Source of the DNA: an uncultured Clostridia bacterium
Lineage (GTDB): Bacteria; Bacillota; Clostridia; Oscillospirales; Ruminococcaceae
Length of the DNA stretch: 36,456 nt
NCBI GenBank assembly: GCA_947628405.1
Contig: CANQZR010000006.1
Location: 1 to 36,456, forward strand
Direction of reading: 5' to 3'
The stretch's first letter is position 1. Every line of letters begins with the position of its first letter. Of this stretch, positions 8,384 through 17,071 are shown in pieces. The position numbers were made by a program, and so were the translations under genes. Below the pieces are notes generated by a model, which was not told the origin of the DNA, ran no database searches, and saw only the letters and a program-made list of their open reading frames with translations.

Positions 8384-9262
8384 TCAATTGCATTCCCCTG
8401 CTTTATTCATTTCCACAGGCTGGATAGACTTTATAGTATCGAATATCGGCACGGAAAGCATATTTACGCTGTAAAAGCCTTCCTTATAAACGGTTATCAT
8501 ATATTCATCATATGGACGCGGATCGCTGCCTTTACATGTCACTTCAAGTCCTACAGCTTCAGTCATTCCGTTTGAATCGGTAAACAGCATAGTTTCAAGT
8601 ATATCCATATCCCATGCTTTTCTAAGAACAGCTACAGAGGCACCGGCTATCGGAGAACCGTCGCCACTGTTTGTTACCTCTACCTGCAAAAATCCCTGAC
8701 CGTTTTTACCGGGACGCATATCGTCATTATCCGCTTCGGAATTACCCGGAACGCATTTTTCGTCTTCTTCATACAAGTCGTAATTCCCCTGCATATGCCA
8801 ATTATCTATATCCGAATCGAACCGGGTGTCAGGTATATATTCTTCCGTTTGACGCGCGTTCATATTCATTGCAGTAACGGCTTCCTCATTATTCTCGCTG
8901 TCCATTCTGATAAGCTCTTCGGCAGACGGGAACCTGCAATTTTCATTATCGGGGTGAACTTCGGTATCGGATTTTTCTTCGGGAACTTCTTTGGTATTAC
9001 ATATATCGCCATTGTATGGGATATCAGGCATAGGCGGAGTCATAAATTTATCATTTTCTTTTGCTTCTTCGCAACCACATTGAAGTTTTTCGGGAACGGC
9101 AGTCATATTTTTTTCTCCGCTGTCCTTTTTCTGCCCTGAGATATATACTTCCTTTTCAATGTGTTCCGCAGCGGCAGGTTCAGAACGCTTTTTGCTGTAT
9201 ATTCTCATCATTTCAGCTTTATATTTTTCCGCAACAGCGTCAAGATTATTTTTTTCCTGCAT
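8384..9262 (-). CDS. Acidic protein with C-terminal carboxypeptidase-regulatory-like domain, unknown function
   Basis: This 292-residue protein is not assignable to a known role. Roughly the first 190 residues are hydrophilic and rich in Glu, Asp, Asn and Met, probably disordered, with no signal peptide or membrane segment. From about residue 190 a compact domain begins (GFLQVEVTNSGDGSPIAGAS) and ends with SVPIFDTIKSIQPVEM, resembling the beta-sandwich (CarboxypepD_reg/transthyretin-like) domain found in clostridial spore- and cell-wall-associated proteins; this similarity is from memory and needs a profile search. Start choice: a TTG at 9277 would overlap the GGAGG at 9271-9275, so the ATG at 9262 is used. 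The gene follows feoB by about 120 bases. An envelope or spore link is only a guess. Confidence 0.72.
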   Translation of the reverse strand: MQEKNNLDAVAEKYKAEMMRIYSKKRSEPAAAEHIEKEVYISGQKKDSGEKNMTAVPEKLQCGCEEAKENDKFMTPPMPDIPYNGDICNTKEVPEEKSDTEVHPDNENCRFPSAEELIRMDSENNEEAVTAMNMNARQTEEYIPDTRFDSDIDNWHMQGNYDLYEEDEKCVPGNSEADNDDMRPGKNGQGFLQVEVTNSGDGSPIAGASVAVLRKAWDMDILETMLFTDSNGMTEAVGLEVTCKGSDPRPYDEYMITVYKEGFYSVNMLSVPIFDTIKSIQPVEMNKAGECN

Positions 9263-9384
9263 AAGAAATTCCTCCAAATAATTTACTGCCGAAATTTTAC
9301 GGTTCGGCGCGATATTTTCCTATCAATAATTATTATTCGGAGGAATCTTAAATAATTCCAATTATATTCAATTATAATCCGCTG

Positions 9385-11394
9385 TCATGCAGACAGGATA
9401 AATCCGCCTATCTGATATACTATAAACGCTGCGAGCCATGCCGTAGCACACTGGATAATTACCATATACAATGCGGAGATCCTGCTGTTCATCTCCCGTT
9501 TTACAGCTGCTATTGCCGCAACGCAGGGAGTATAAAGAAGAGTGAATATCAGAAAACTTGCTGCCGAAAGCGGTGTAAATATTCCGCCAAGGACTGTATT
9601 CAGCGACGTTATATCCGAGCCTGTAAGCACCGCAAGAGTAGAAACCACCGCTTCTTTTGCCGTAAAGCCTGTAATAAGGGCAGTTGCAGCTCTCCAGTCT
9701 CCAAATCCCAAAGGCGCAAACACCGGAGCTATTATCATTCCAAGCATTGCGAGCAGACTTTCTGAACTGTCAGAAGCAAGATTCAGCTTAGCGTCAAAAC
9801 TTTGCAGGAACCATATTGCTATCGATGCAAAGAATATTACCGTAAATGCTCTTTCAATAAAATCCTTTGCCTTATCCCACATCAGAAGCAATACGCTTTT
9901 TGCAGACGGCATACGGTAGTTGGGAAGCTCCATTACAAACGGCACAGGTTTACCTCTGAACCTTGTGTGATTCATTATCAGACCGCATATTATTCCCACT
10001 ATCATTCCCGATACATACAATATAAGCATTACCAGCGCTTTGTATTTTGGAAAGAAAGCTGCCGTGAACACGGCATAAATAGGCAGCTTTGCGCTGCAGC
10101 TCATGAACGGAGTAAGGAATATCGTCATCTTACGGTCACGTTCAGACGAGAGCGTTCTCGTTGCCATTATAGCGGGGACACTGCATCCGAATCCTATAAG
10201 CATAGGAACGAATGAACGTCCCGAAAGTCCTATTTTTCTGAGAAGTTTATCCATTACAAACGCTACACGCGCCATGTAACCGCTGTCCTCAAGTATGGAA
10301 AGGCAGAAAAACAACGTAATGATCGTTGGCAAAAAGCTGAGAACACTTCCGACGCCTGCAAATACGCCGTCTATTATAAGGCTTTTTACAACAGGATTAA
10401 GCCCATAAGCGGTAAGCACTTTATCGGCATATAACGACGCCTTATCTATCAGATATGAAAATCCGTCTCCCAGCCATGCTCCTACCGAGCCGAAAGTTAT
10501 CCAGAAAACAAGCAGCATTATACACAGGAAAAGCGGTATAGCAAGATATTTATGCGTAAGTATGCTGTCTATTTTCACACTTCGTGCGTGCTCTTTGCTT
10601 TCATGGCACTTTACGACCGTATCGCGGCATACTTCTTCAATAAAAGTATATCTCATATCCGCAAGAGCAGCGTTTCTGTCCATATCCAGCTCCTGCTCCA
10701 TTTCAGTAACGCTGTGTTCTATCATTTCAAGCTCGTTTTCATTTAATCCGAGCTTGCCGTTTATGTCCGGATCGCCCTCAACCAGCTTTGTGGCAGCAAA
10801 TTTTGAAGATACTCCTGCCAGAAGCGCATGATCTTCTACCATATGCGAAACAGCGTGTATACATCTATGTACCGCTCCGGAACAAAAATCCGTTCTTTTA
10901 GGCTTTTTGTTTTTTGAAGCTATTTCTTCGGCTTTTGAGATAAGCTCGTCTATACCCTCATTTTTAGCCGCACTTATAGGCAGTACAGGTATTCCAAGAC
11001 GTTCCGACAAAGCCCTTACATCTACCGTTCCGCCGTTGTTGCGCACCTCGTCCATCATATTCAGCGCAAGGACCATAGGGATATTCATTTCGATAAGCTG
11101 CAGTGTAAGATAAAGATTGCGTTCAATATTTGTCGCATCGGCAATATTTATGATAGCATCAGGCTTGCCGTCGATAAGGAAATCTCTTGTAACACGTTCC
11201 TCTCCGGTATAAGGTCTTATGGAATAGATTCCCGGAAGATCTACGACTTCGCAGTTTTTAAGTCCCCTTACTTCACCGGACTTACGTTCTACCGTAACGC
11301 CGGGGAAATTTCCGACGTGCTGATTTGAACCGGTAAGCTGATTGAAAAGTGTAGTTTTACCGCAGTTCTGATTCCCGGCAAGAGCAAATATCAT
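9385..11394 (-). CDS. feoB: Ferrous iron transport protein B
   Basis: FeoB is the GTP-dependent ferrous iron permease of the cytoplasmic membrane. The 669 residues start with a G domain: G1 GNQNCGKT at 7-14, G2 region VGNFPGVTVE at 27-36, G3 DLPG at 52-55 and G4 NMMD at 112-115. A cytoplasmic helical spacer follows, then the polytopic gate region with GFGCSVPAIMATRTL and FMSCSAKLPIYAVF. It is shorter than the roughly 770-residue E. coli protein but normal for Clostridia, and no FeoC follows. It overlaps feoA by 4 bases (ATGA). The promoter seems to lie upstream of the cardiolipin synthase gene. Confidence 0.95.
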   Translation of the reverse strand: MIFALAGNQNCGKTTLFNQLTGSNQHVGNFPGVTVERKSGEVRGLKNCEVVDLPGIYSIRPYTGEERVTRDFLIDGKPDAIINIADATNIERNLYLTLQLIEMNIPMVLALNMMDEVRNNGGTVDVRALSERLGIPVLPISAAKNEGIDELISKAEEIASKNKKPKRTDFCSGAVHRCIHAVSHMVEDHALLAGVSSKFAATKLVEGDPDINGKLGLNENELEMIEHSVTEMEQELDMDRNAALADMRYTFIEEVCRDTVVKCHESKEHARSVKIDSILTHKYLAIPLFLCIMLLVFWITFGSVGAWLGDGFSYLIDKASLYADKVLTAYGLNPVVKSLIIDGVFAGVGSVLSFLPTIITLFFCLSILEDSGYMARVAFVMDKLLRKIGLSGRSFVPMLIGFGCSVPAIMATRTLSSERDRKMTIFLTPFMSCSAKLPIYAVFTAAFFPKYKALVMLILYVSGMIVGIICGLIMNHTRFRGKPVPFVMELPNYRMPSAKSVLLLMWDKAKDFIERAFTVIFFASIAIWFLQSFDAKLNLASDSSESLLAMLGMIIAPVFAPLGFGDWRAATALITGFTAKEAVVSTLAVLTGSDITSLNTVLGGIFTPLSAASFLIFTLLYTPCVAAIAAVKREMNSRISALYMVIIQCATAWLAAFIVYQIGGFILSA

Positions 11395-11633
11395 TTTTCT
11401 TCACCGGCTTTCTCCGGAATTACCGTTATCTTTTCCGCATCTTCAAGACGGATAGTAAGCTCATATCCGCGCAGGAAAAGTTCTATAGGGTCGCCCATAG
11501 GAGCGACCTTGCGTATCATAACCTTTGTTTTAGGGATAAGTCCCATATCCAACAGTCTGCACCTTAGCGCGCCCTCGCCGCCCACTTCGGATATAACGGC
11601 AGACTGACCTGTTTTAAGTTCATCAAGGGTCAT
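11391..11633 (-). CDS. feoA: Ferrous iron transport protein A
   Basis: This 80-residue SH3-like protein is the small cytoplasmic partner of FeoB. The motifs LDELKTGQSAVISEVGGEG near the start, LLDMGLIPKTKVMIRKVAPMGDPIE in the centre and RGYELTIRLEDAEKI near the end are typical of FeoA. An AAGGTGAG precedes the ATG by about 10 bases. Its stop overlaps the feoB start. Only 29 bases separate it from the end of the cardiolipin synthase gene, so it is probably co-transcribed with that gene. Confidence 0.93.
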   Translation of the reverse strand: MTLDELKTGQSAVISEVGGEGALRCRLLDMGLIPKTKVMIRKVAPMGDPIELFLRGYELTIRLEDAEKITVIPEKAGEEK

Positions 11634-11662
11634 TATAAAAACATCTCACCTTTTCATTATCA

Positions 11663-13225
11663 TCAAAGAAGCGGAGCTATAAGACGCATAACGCCGCCTG
11701 TTAATTTGGTCAAAGCCTTATCGTTCTTGATACTTTCATAAGTTACTTTTTCACATTTTTTCAGTGTTTCGGAAAAATCATTTTCAATGTCGGATACAAC
11801 GTCCGAACCATAGATGTATGTTCCGCATTCAAAATGGTGATAAAGACTTCTGTAATCAAGATTTATAGTTCCGACAACGGCTTTTTTATCGTCGGAAATA
11901 AACATTTTCGCATGGACGAAGCCGGGAGTGTAAAGGTATATCTCCACTCCGGAATCGAGCAAAGTTTTGAAATAGGTTTTGGCAAGGGCATAGACCGGTT
12001 TTTTATCCGGTATGCCGGGAAGTATCAGCTTTGTTTCTATTCCCCTTTCGGCGGAATATTTAAGCGCATTGAGCAGCGCATCATCAAGTATAAGATAAGG
12101 GGTCATAATGTGCACATAAGAATTTGCCCTGTTAAGGATATCCATATAGACCTTTTCGCCTACTTTATCCTTATCAAACGGATTAAACCCGTAAGGAACA
12201 GCATAACCTTTTTCTTCGGGAAATGTTTCCGGCTGAATGTTCAGATAGCTTTGATAATCAGGCTCTTTTTCGCCAAGGCACCACATATTCAGGAACATAA
12301 GAGTGAGATTTTTTACTGCTTCGCCCTCTATTTTAACAGCGGTATCTTTCCAGTGTCCGTAAACCTGCTTGTGGTTAATATACTCGTCCGCAAGATTAAC
12401 TCCGCCGTTAAATCCGACTTTTCCGTCAATAACAAGTATCTTTCTGTGGTCGCGGTAGTTATAATGTGTAGAAACAAACGGTCTTATCGGTGAGAACATC
12501 TTGCATTTTATACCGTATTTTTCAAGCATTTCAGGATAATTGTACGGAAGAAGCGCAATGGCACAGGTGCCGTCATACATCACACGGACCTCTACTCCCT
12601 CGGAAGCCTTTTTGGCAAGGATATTCAGTATCGTACCCCACATTCTGCCTTCTTCTACTATAAAATATTCCATGAAAATAAATTTTTCGGCTTTATTGAG
12701 TTCTTCAAGCATAGCAGACCATTTTTCCTCACCGAGAGGATAATATGTTATCCTGTTTTTATCCGTTATCGGAAATGTTCCGCTGTGGTCAAGATAATGG
12801 ACAAGCTCTGCTGTTTCGGGACTTTCGCTTTTTAATTTTTTCAGAACATTTTCATCCTGAACGATAGCGTCCTTATGGGTCTTTATAAGATAATTATAAC
12901 CTGCTCCTACAGCACGGCTGCCGATATTCGTTTTTGTATAAAGATAAAAAAGCGTTCCGAACACGGAAGTCAATGATACTACAAGTATCCATGTCAGCTT
13001 TGCGGAAGAATCCATATCGCTGTTTATAAGCGCAAGTATAACTATAAAATTGAAGATCCCCACTCCGCCGAGTATCTTATATATAAGTCCGGCAAAAAAC
13101 GTTTGTACTAACAGAAAACAGGCGATCCCAAGCAGCAGAAGAAGTATTACCATACCTGTCCTGCTGAATACTATTCTGAGCAAACCTTTTTTATGCTTTT
13201 TCAATAAATTGAGTTCCTGTTCCAT
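11663..13225 (-). CDS. cls: Cardiolipin synthase, phospholipase D family
   Basis: This membrane enzyme joins phosphatidylglycerol molecules to form cardiolipin. The 520-residue protein has hydrophobic N-terminal segments at about 24-46, 55-68 and 77-95, then two phospholipase D catalytic motifs: His260/Lys262/Asp267 in HRKILVID and His438/Lys440/Asp445 in HAKMFISD, each followed by the expected glycine/asparagine block (GGVNLAD and GTINLDYRS). The ATG at 13225 is preferred over a TTG at 13252 because AGGGGG lies at 13233-13238. The gene has a strong promoter and is followed after 29 bases by feoA-feoB, an unusual pairing of lipid synthesis with iron uptake. Another phosphatidyl transferase activity is possible but less likely. 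Confidence 0.92.
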   Translation of the reverse strand: MEQELNLLKKHKKGLLRIVFSRTGMVILLLLLGIACFLLVQTFFAGLIYKILGGVGIFNFIVILALINSDMDSSAKLTWILVVSLTSVFGTLFYLYTKTNIGSRAVGAGYNYLIKTHKDAIVQDENVLKKLKSESPETAELVHYLDHSGTFPITDKNRITYYPLGEEKWSAMLEELNKAEKFIFMEYFIVEEGRMWGTILNILAKKASEGVEVRVMYDGTCAIALLPYNYPEMLEKYGIKCKMFSPIRPFVSTHYNYRDHRKILVIDGKVGFNGGVNLADEYINHKQVYGHWKDTAVKIEGEAVKNLTLMFLNMWCLGEKEPDYQSYLNIQPETFPEEKGYAVPYGFNPFDKDKVGEKVYMDILNRANSYVHIMTPYLILDDALLNALKYSAERGIETKLILPGIPDKKPVYALAKTYFKTLLDSGVEIYLYTPGFVHAKMFISDDKKAVVGTINLDYRSLYHHFECGTYIYGSDVVSDIENDFSETLKKCEKVTYESIKNDKALTKLTGGVMRLIAPLL

Positions 13226-13239
13226 AAATTTTCCCCCTA

Positions 13240-13263
13240 TATAACGATACAAATATCATTATA
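13240..13263. promoter_or_regulatory. Inverted repeat over the -10 box and start site, candidate operator
   Basis: Two 10-base arms, TATAACGATA and TATCATTATA, are separated by CAAA and match at 9 of 10 pairs. The repeat covers the whole -10 box and the predicted start site of a consensus promoter, where a bound repressor would block polymerase. Because the operon carries feoA-feoB, an iron-responsive Fur- or DtxR-type regulator is the natural guess. The arms resemble Fur half-sites in being AT-rich with GATA/TATC, but the spacing differs from the classic Fur box. Confidence 0.55.
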
Positions 13264-13286
13264 CTATACTATTCCGGTATTGTCAA
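13258..13286 (-). promoter_or_regulatory. Consensus sigma-A promoter of the cls-feoA-feoB operon
   Basis: On the minus strand a perfect TTGACA (13281-13286) and a perfect TATAAT (13258-13263) are separated by 17 bases. Transcription would start near 13251, giving a short leader to the ATG at 13225. Confidence 0.9.
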
Positions 13287-13343
13287 TATTTTTTGCAATT
13301 TCACGAAATATGCCGAAAATATGCCGATCATATCCAAAACATA

Positions 13344-13367
13344 AGACCGGACAGTATCGTCCGGTCT
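13344..13367 (-). terminator. Probable terminator after the ABC exporter pair
   Basis: A perfect 9-base GC-rich stem (13344-13352 with 13359-13367) with a 6-base loop lies just past the stop of the second exporter gene. On the minus strand it is followed by TATGTTTT, a modest U-tract, so termination may be incomplete. Confidence 0.6.
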
Positions 13368-13376
13368 GTCTGCTTA

Positions 13377-15275
13377 TTATTCAAGTTCAAAAGCTCCGGT
13401 ATAAAGCTGATAGTATTTGCCCTTATCGGCGATCAGTTTTTCGTGATTTCCGCGTTCGATTATACGTCCCTGTTCAAGGACCATTATAACATCGGAATTT
13501 TTTACGGTGGAAAGTCTGTGAGCTATAACAAACACCGTTCTGCCCATCATAAGAGCGTCCATTCCGCGCTGAACTACCGCTTCGGTATGGGTATCTATTG
13601 AAGAAGTAGCTTCGTCAAGTATCATTACAGGAGCGTCCGCAACAGCCGCTCTGCTTATGGCAAGAAGCTGCCTCTGACCCTGTGAAAGGCTTGCGCCGTT
13701 TTCGGTAAGGACTGTATTATATCCCTGCGGCAGACGTGTTATAAAATCATGAGCGCCTGCAAGTTTTGCGGCAGCTATACATTCTTCATCGGGAGCTTCA
13801 AGACGGCCATAGCGGATATTATCCATTACTGTTCCGGTAAACAGGTTCGTATCCTGAAGAACTATACCAAGCGAACGTCTCAGATCGGCTTTCTTTATCT
13901 TGTTGATATTTATTCCGTCATAGCGTATCTTTCCGTCGGCAATATCGTAAAAGCGGTTCAGAAGATTTGTAATTGTCGTTTTTCCGGCGCCTGTAGCTCC
14001 TACGAACGCGACCTTCTGTCCCGGCTCGGCGTAAAGCGTTACATTGTGAAGGACCGTCTTTCCCTCGTCGTATGCAAAATCCACATCATCCATAACTATT
14101 TCACCGGTCAGTTTTGTATAAGTAACCGTTCCGTCAGCCTGGTGAGGATGTTTCCAAGCCCACATACCTGTCCTTTCCTCACATTCGGTGATCTCGCCGT
14201 TTACTTCCTTGGCGTTTACAAGCGTCACATAACCGTTGTCGACTTCGGGTTCGCGGTCGATCAGGTCAAAAATTCTTCCTGCGCCCGCAATACCCATTAC
14301 AACGGAGTTTACCTGATTGGAAACCTGACTTACGCTTCCGGAAAACTGCTTTGTCATATTCAGAAAAGGAACTACAACGCTTATGCTGAGCGCCATTCCG
14401 GAAATGCTTACATTCGGAACGCCGGCAAGGAGCATTATTCCTCCGGCAAGAGCTACAACAACATAAAGGACGTTTCCTATATTGTTGAGGATAGGACCGA
14501 GAATATTTGCATATTTGTTTGCTGTTCTTGACTCCTCATAAAGTTTTTCGTTTATCTTGTCAAAATCCGAAATACATTCTTCCTCATGGCAGAAAACTTT
14601 TACGACTTTCTGACCGTTCATTATCTCCTCTATATATCCTTCCTCTTTACCGAGAGCCGCCTGCTGCCTTACAAAATATTTTGCCGATCCGCCGCCGACT
14701 TTCCTTGTAACAAGAAGCATAGCCGCAACGCCAAGAAGTACCACAAGCGCCAGCCATACACAGAAGTAAAGCATTATAAAGTACACGGTTATAACAGTTA
14801 CCGAAGATATCAGCAGCTGCGGCATACTCTGGGAGATCATCTGACGAAGAGTATCTATATCATTGGTATAGTGGCTCATGATGTCGCCGTGATTGTTTGT
14901 GTCAAAGAATTTTACAGGAAGATACTGCATCTTGTTGAACATCTTCTCACGGAGCTTTTTAAGCGAACCTTGCGTCATTATCGCCATTGTCTGGTTGAAA
15001 ACAAATCCGGATATCAGCGATACTACATAAAATATTCCCAGAATAACAACATAGCTTATTATGCTTTTTCCCACAACGCTCCAGTTTCCGTCCTGCCAGC
15101 TTGTCTCAACGGCTGAGATGACTTTCTGCATAAATATAGACGGTATCGAAGTTACTATTGCATTAAAGAGTATGCACGCTATTGTAAAGGGCATCATCAC
15201 CGGGTAAAATTCAAACAGCGTTTTTATGATACGTTTTATTATACCCTTTTTAACAGGACGCTTCTTACTCATCAT
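13377..15275 (-). CDS. ABC exporter half-transporter with the competent ATPase site
   Basis: This fused membrane/ATPase protein of about 632 residues is one half of a heterodimeric exporter. Six membrane helices occupy about 25-330. Positions counted from a GTG at 15281: Walker A GATGAGKTT at 428-436, signature LSQGQ at 532-536, Walker B MILDE at 553-557 with the catalytic glutamate, and the H-loop histidine at 588. Walker A, Walker B and H-loop are intact while the signature deviates from LSGGQ. An insert of about 40 residues (about 345-390) lies between the membrane and ATPase parts. Several ATG codons follow each other (15278, 15275, 15272); AAGGCGG at 15282-15288 favours 15275 or 15272. 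The gene overlaps its partner. Substrate unknown: drug, peptide or lipid. Confidence 0.92.
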   Translation of the reverse strand: MMSKKRPVKKGIIKRIIKTLFEFYPVMMPFTIACILFNAIVTSIPSIFMQKVISAVETSWQDGNWSVVGKSIISYVVILGIFYVVSLISGFVFNQTMAIMTQGSLKKLREKMFNKMQYLPVKFFDTNNHGDIMSHYTNDIDTLRQMISQSMPQLLISSVTVITVYFIMLYFCVWLALVVLLGVAAMLLVTRKVGGGSAKYFVRQQAALGKEEGYIEEIMNGQKVVKVFCHEEECISDFDKINEKLYEESRTANKYANILGPILNNIGNVLYVVVALAGGIMLLAGVPNVSISGMALSISVVVPFLNMTKQFSGSVSQVSNQVNSVVMGIAGAGRIFDLIDREPEVDNGYVTLVNAKEVNGEITECEERTGMWAWKHPHQADGTVTYTKLTGEIVMDDVDFAYDEGKTVLHNVTLYAEPGQKVAFVGATGAGKTTITNLLNRFYDIADGKIRYDGININKIKKADLRRSLGIVLQDTNLFTGTVMDNIRYGRLEAPDEECIAAAKLAGAHDFITRLPQGYNTVLTENGASLSQGQRQLLAISRAAVADAPVMILDEATSSIDTHTEAVVQRGMDALMMGRTVFVIAHRLSTVKNSDVIMVLEQGRIIERGNHEKLIADKGKYYQLYTGAFELE

Positions 15276-17007
15276 CATCACCCGCCTTATTCTGCAAAGT
15301 ATAAAGATCTCTGTATATCTCGTTGTTTTTTACAAGTTCATCATGCGTGCCCATGGCGCTGATCTTTCCGCCTGCCATAACGATTATAACGTCAGCTTCC
15401 TGAACGGAAGATATTCTCTGAGCAATAATAATTTTAGTTGTGGACGGTATATATTCCGCCATTGCTTTTCTGATAAGAGCGTCCGTTCTTGTATCTACCG
15501 CGCTGGTAGAATCGTCCATTATCAGTATTTTGGGCTTTTTGAGCAGTGCTCTTGCAATACAAAGTCTTTGTTTCTGACCTCCGGAAACATTTGCACCGCC
15601 CTGTTCGATATATGTATCGTATTTATCCGGGAAACGCTCGATAAATTCATCAGCCTGAGAAAGTCTGCACGCTTCTATCATTTCCTCGTCGGTAGCGTCT
15701 TTGTTGCCCCAGCGGAGATTTTCCTTTATCGTTCCGGAGAACAGTACATTTTTCTGCAGGACCACAGCTACCTGATTTCTCAGCGTGTCAAGGTCGTATT
15801 CCCGGACGTCAACACCGCCGACTTTCAACGAACCCTCGGTAACGTCATAAAGTCTGGAAATAAGCTGCACAAGTGTGGATTTTGCCGAACCTGTTCCGCC
15901 TATAATTCCAACGGTCTGCCCCGACCTGATGTGAAGATCAATATCGGAAAGCGCATTTCTTTCGGCGGTTTTTGAATATTTAAAACTTACATTGTCAAAA
16001 TCTATAGAGCCGTCTTTTACTTCAAAAACAGGGTTTTCGGGATTTTTCAAAGAGCTTTCCTCGTCCAGTATCTCAACGATACGGTGACCGGATTCCGTTG
16101 CAAGGGTTATCATTACAAAAACCATTGATATCATCATAAGGCTGCTTAGTATCATAAAGCTGTATGTAAGCAGTGCGCTGAATTGTCCCACGTCAAGGTC
16201 TATACCCCTTGTTGTGATTATCGTGTATGAACCGTATGAAAGAACGAAAACCATTACCACGTACAAACAGAACTGCATAAGCGGGTTATTAAGGGCAAGT
16301 ATTCTTTCGGCTTTTGTGAAATCCCGGCAGACGTCCTCGGCAGCCCTGCCGAACTTCTGCTTTTCGTATTCCTCACGGACATAGGATTTTACCACTCTCA
16401 CGCCCTTTATATTTTCCTGAATGGATTCGTTCAGGTTGTCGTATTTGCGGAAGACCGCCCTGAACAGCGGCATTGTCTTGTATGTTACAAGCGCAAGACC
16501 TAAACCAAGCACAGGTACGACGAAAAGAAAGATAACAGCCATTCTTCCGCCCATTACAAATGCCATTATAAATGCAAATATAAGCATAAGCGGACATCTT
16601 ATAGCAATTCTTATTATCATCATATATGCCATCTGGACGTTTGTAACATCTGTAGTCAGACGTGTTACCAATGATGATGTTGAAAACTTGTCTATATTCT
16701 CAAAAGAAAATTTCTGAACGTTTTCAAACATATCCTTGCGCAGATTTTTCGCCAGACCGCAGGAAGCCGTAGCGCAGGTCATTCCTGCCAGCGCGCCGAA
16801 CATCAGCGACAGGCACGCCATAAGCACCAGCACAAGACCATATTTGACGATCACGGTTATTTCGCACCCTGCTTTTATGTTGTTTACCAGATCGGCTATA
16901 ATGAACGGTATTATACATTCCATTACAACTTCGAGCGAAACAAGTATAGGCGTTGCTATGGAGATATTCTTATATTCGCGCACACACTTTGCAAGTCTTT
17001 TTATCAT
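15265..17007 (-). CDS. ABC exporter half-transporter with the degenerate ATPase site
   Basis: This 580-residue partner has six membrane helices in about 15-300 and an ATPase domain from about 330. Walker A is GGTGSAKST at 370-378, with alanine in place of the glycine before the lysine. Walker B is LIMDD (495-499), with aspartate replacing the catalytic glutamate. The H-loop has glutamine (Gln530) instead of histidine. Its signature VSGGQ (474-478) is canonical. In heterodimeric exporters this combination means one site hydrolyses ATP and the other mainly binds it. AGGAGAG lies just before the ATG. It is 64 bases after the GH5 gene, with a strong hairpin between, so it may share that transcript. 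Confidence 0.92.
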   Translation of the reverse strand: MIKRLAKCVREYKNISIATPILVSLEVVMECIIPFIIADLVNNIKAGCEITVIVKYGLVLVLMACLSLMFGALAGMTCATASCGLAKNLRKDMFENVQKFSFENIDKFSTSSLVTRLTTDVTNVQMAYMMIIRIAIRCPLMLIFAFIMAFVMGGRMAVIFLFVVPVLGLGLALVTYKTMPLFRAVFRKYDNLNESIQENIKGVRVVKSYVREEYEKQKFGRAAEDVCRDFTKAERILALNNPLMQFCLYVVMVFVLSYGSYTIITTRGIDLDVGQFSALLTYSFMILSSLMMISMVFVMITLATESGHRIVEILDEESSLKNPENPVFEVKDGSIDFDNVSFKYSKTAERNALSDIDLHIRSGQTVGIIGGTGSAKSTLVQLISRLYDVTEGSLKVGGVDVREYDLDTLRNQVAVVLQKNVLFSGTIKENLRWGNKDATDEEMIEACRLSQADEFIERFPDKYDTYIEQGGANVSGGQKQRLCIARALLKKPKILIMDDSTSAVDTRTDALIRKAMAEYIPSTTKIIIAQRISSVQEADVIIVMAGGKISAMGTHDELVKNNEIYRDLYTLQNKAGDDDE

Positions 17008-17034
17008 ATATTTCTCTCCTGTTCCAGTTCAACA

Positions 17035-17060
17035 GGGGGAACACCGTCAAGTGTTCCCCC
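17035..17060. repeat. Strong hairpin between the GH5 and exporter genes
   Basis: A perfect 10-base stem, GGGGGAACAC with GTGTTCCCCC, has a 6-base loop. On the minus strand, the coding direction, it is not followed by a U-tract. On the plus strand it is followed by CGTCTTGATTTTTATT. It may act as an mRNA-stability or processing element after GH5 rather than as a simple terminator. Confidence 0.6.
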
Positions 17061-17071
17061 CGTCTTGATTT

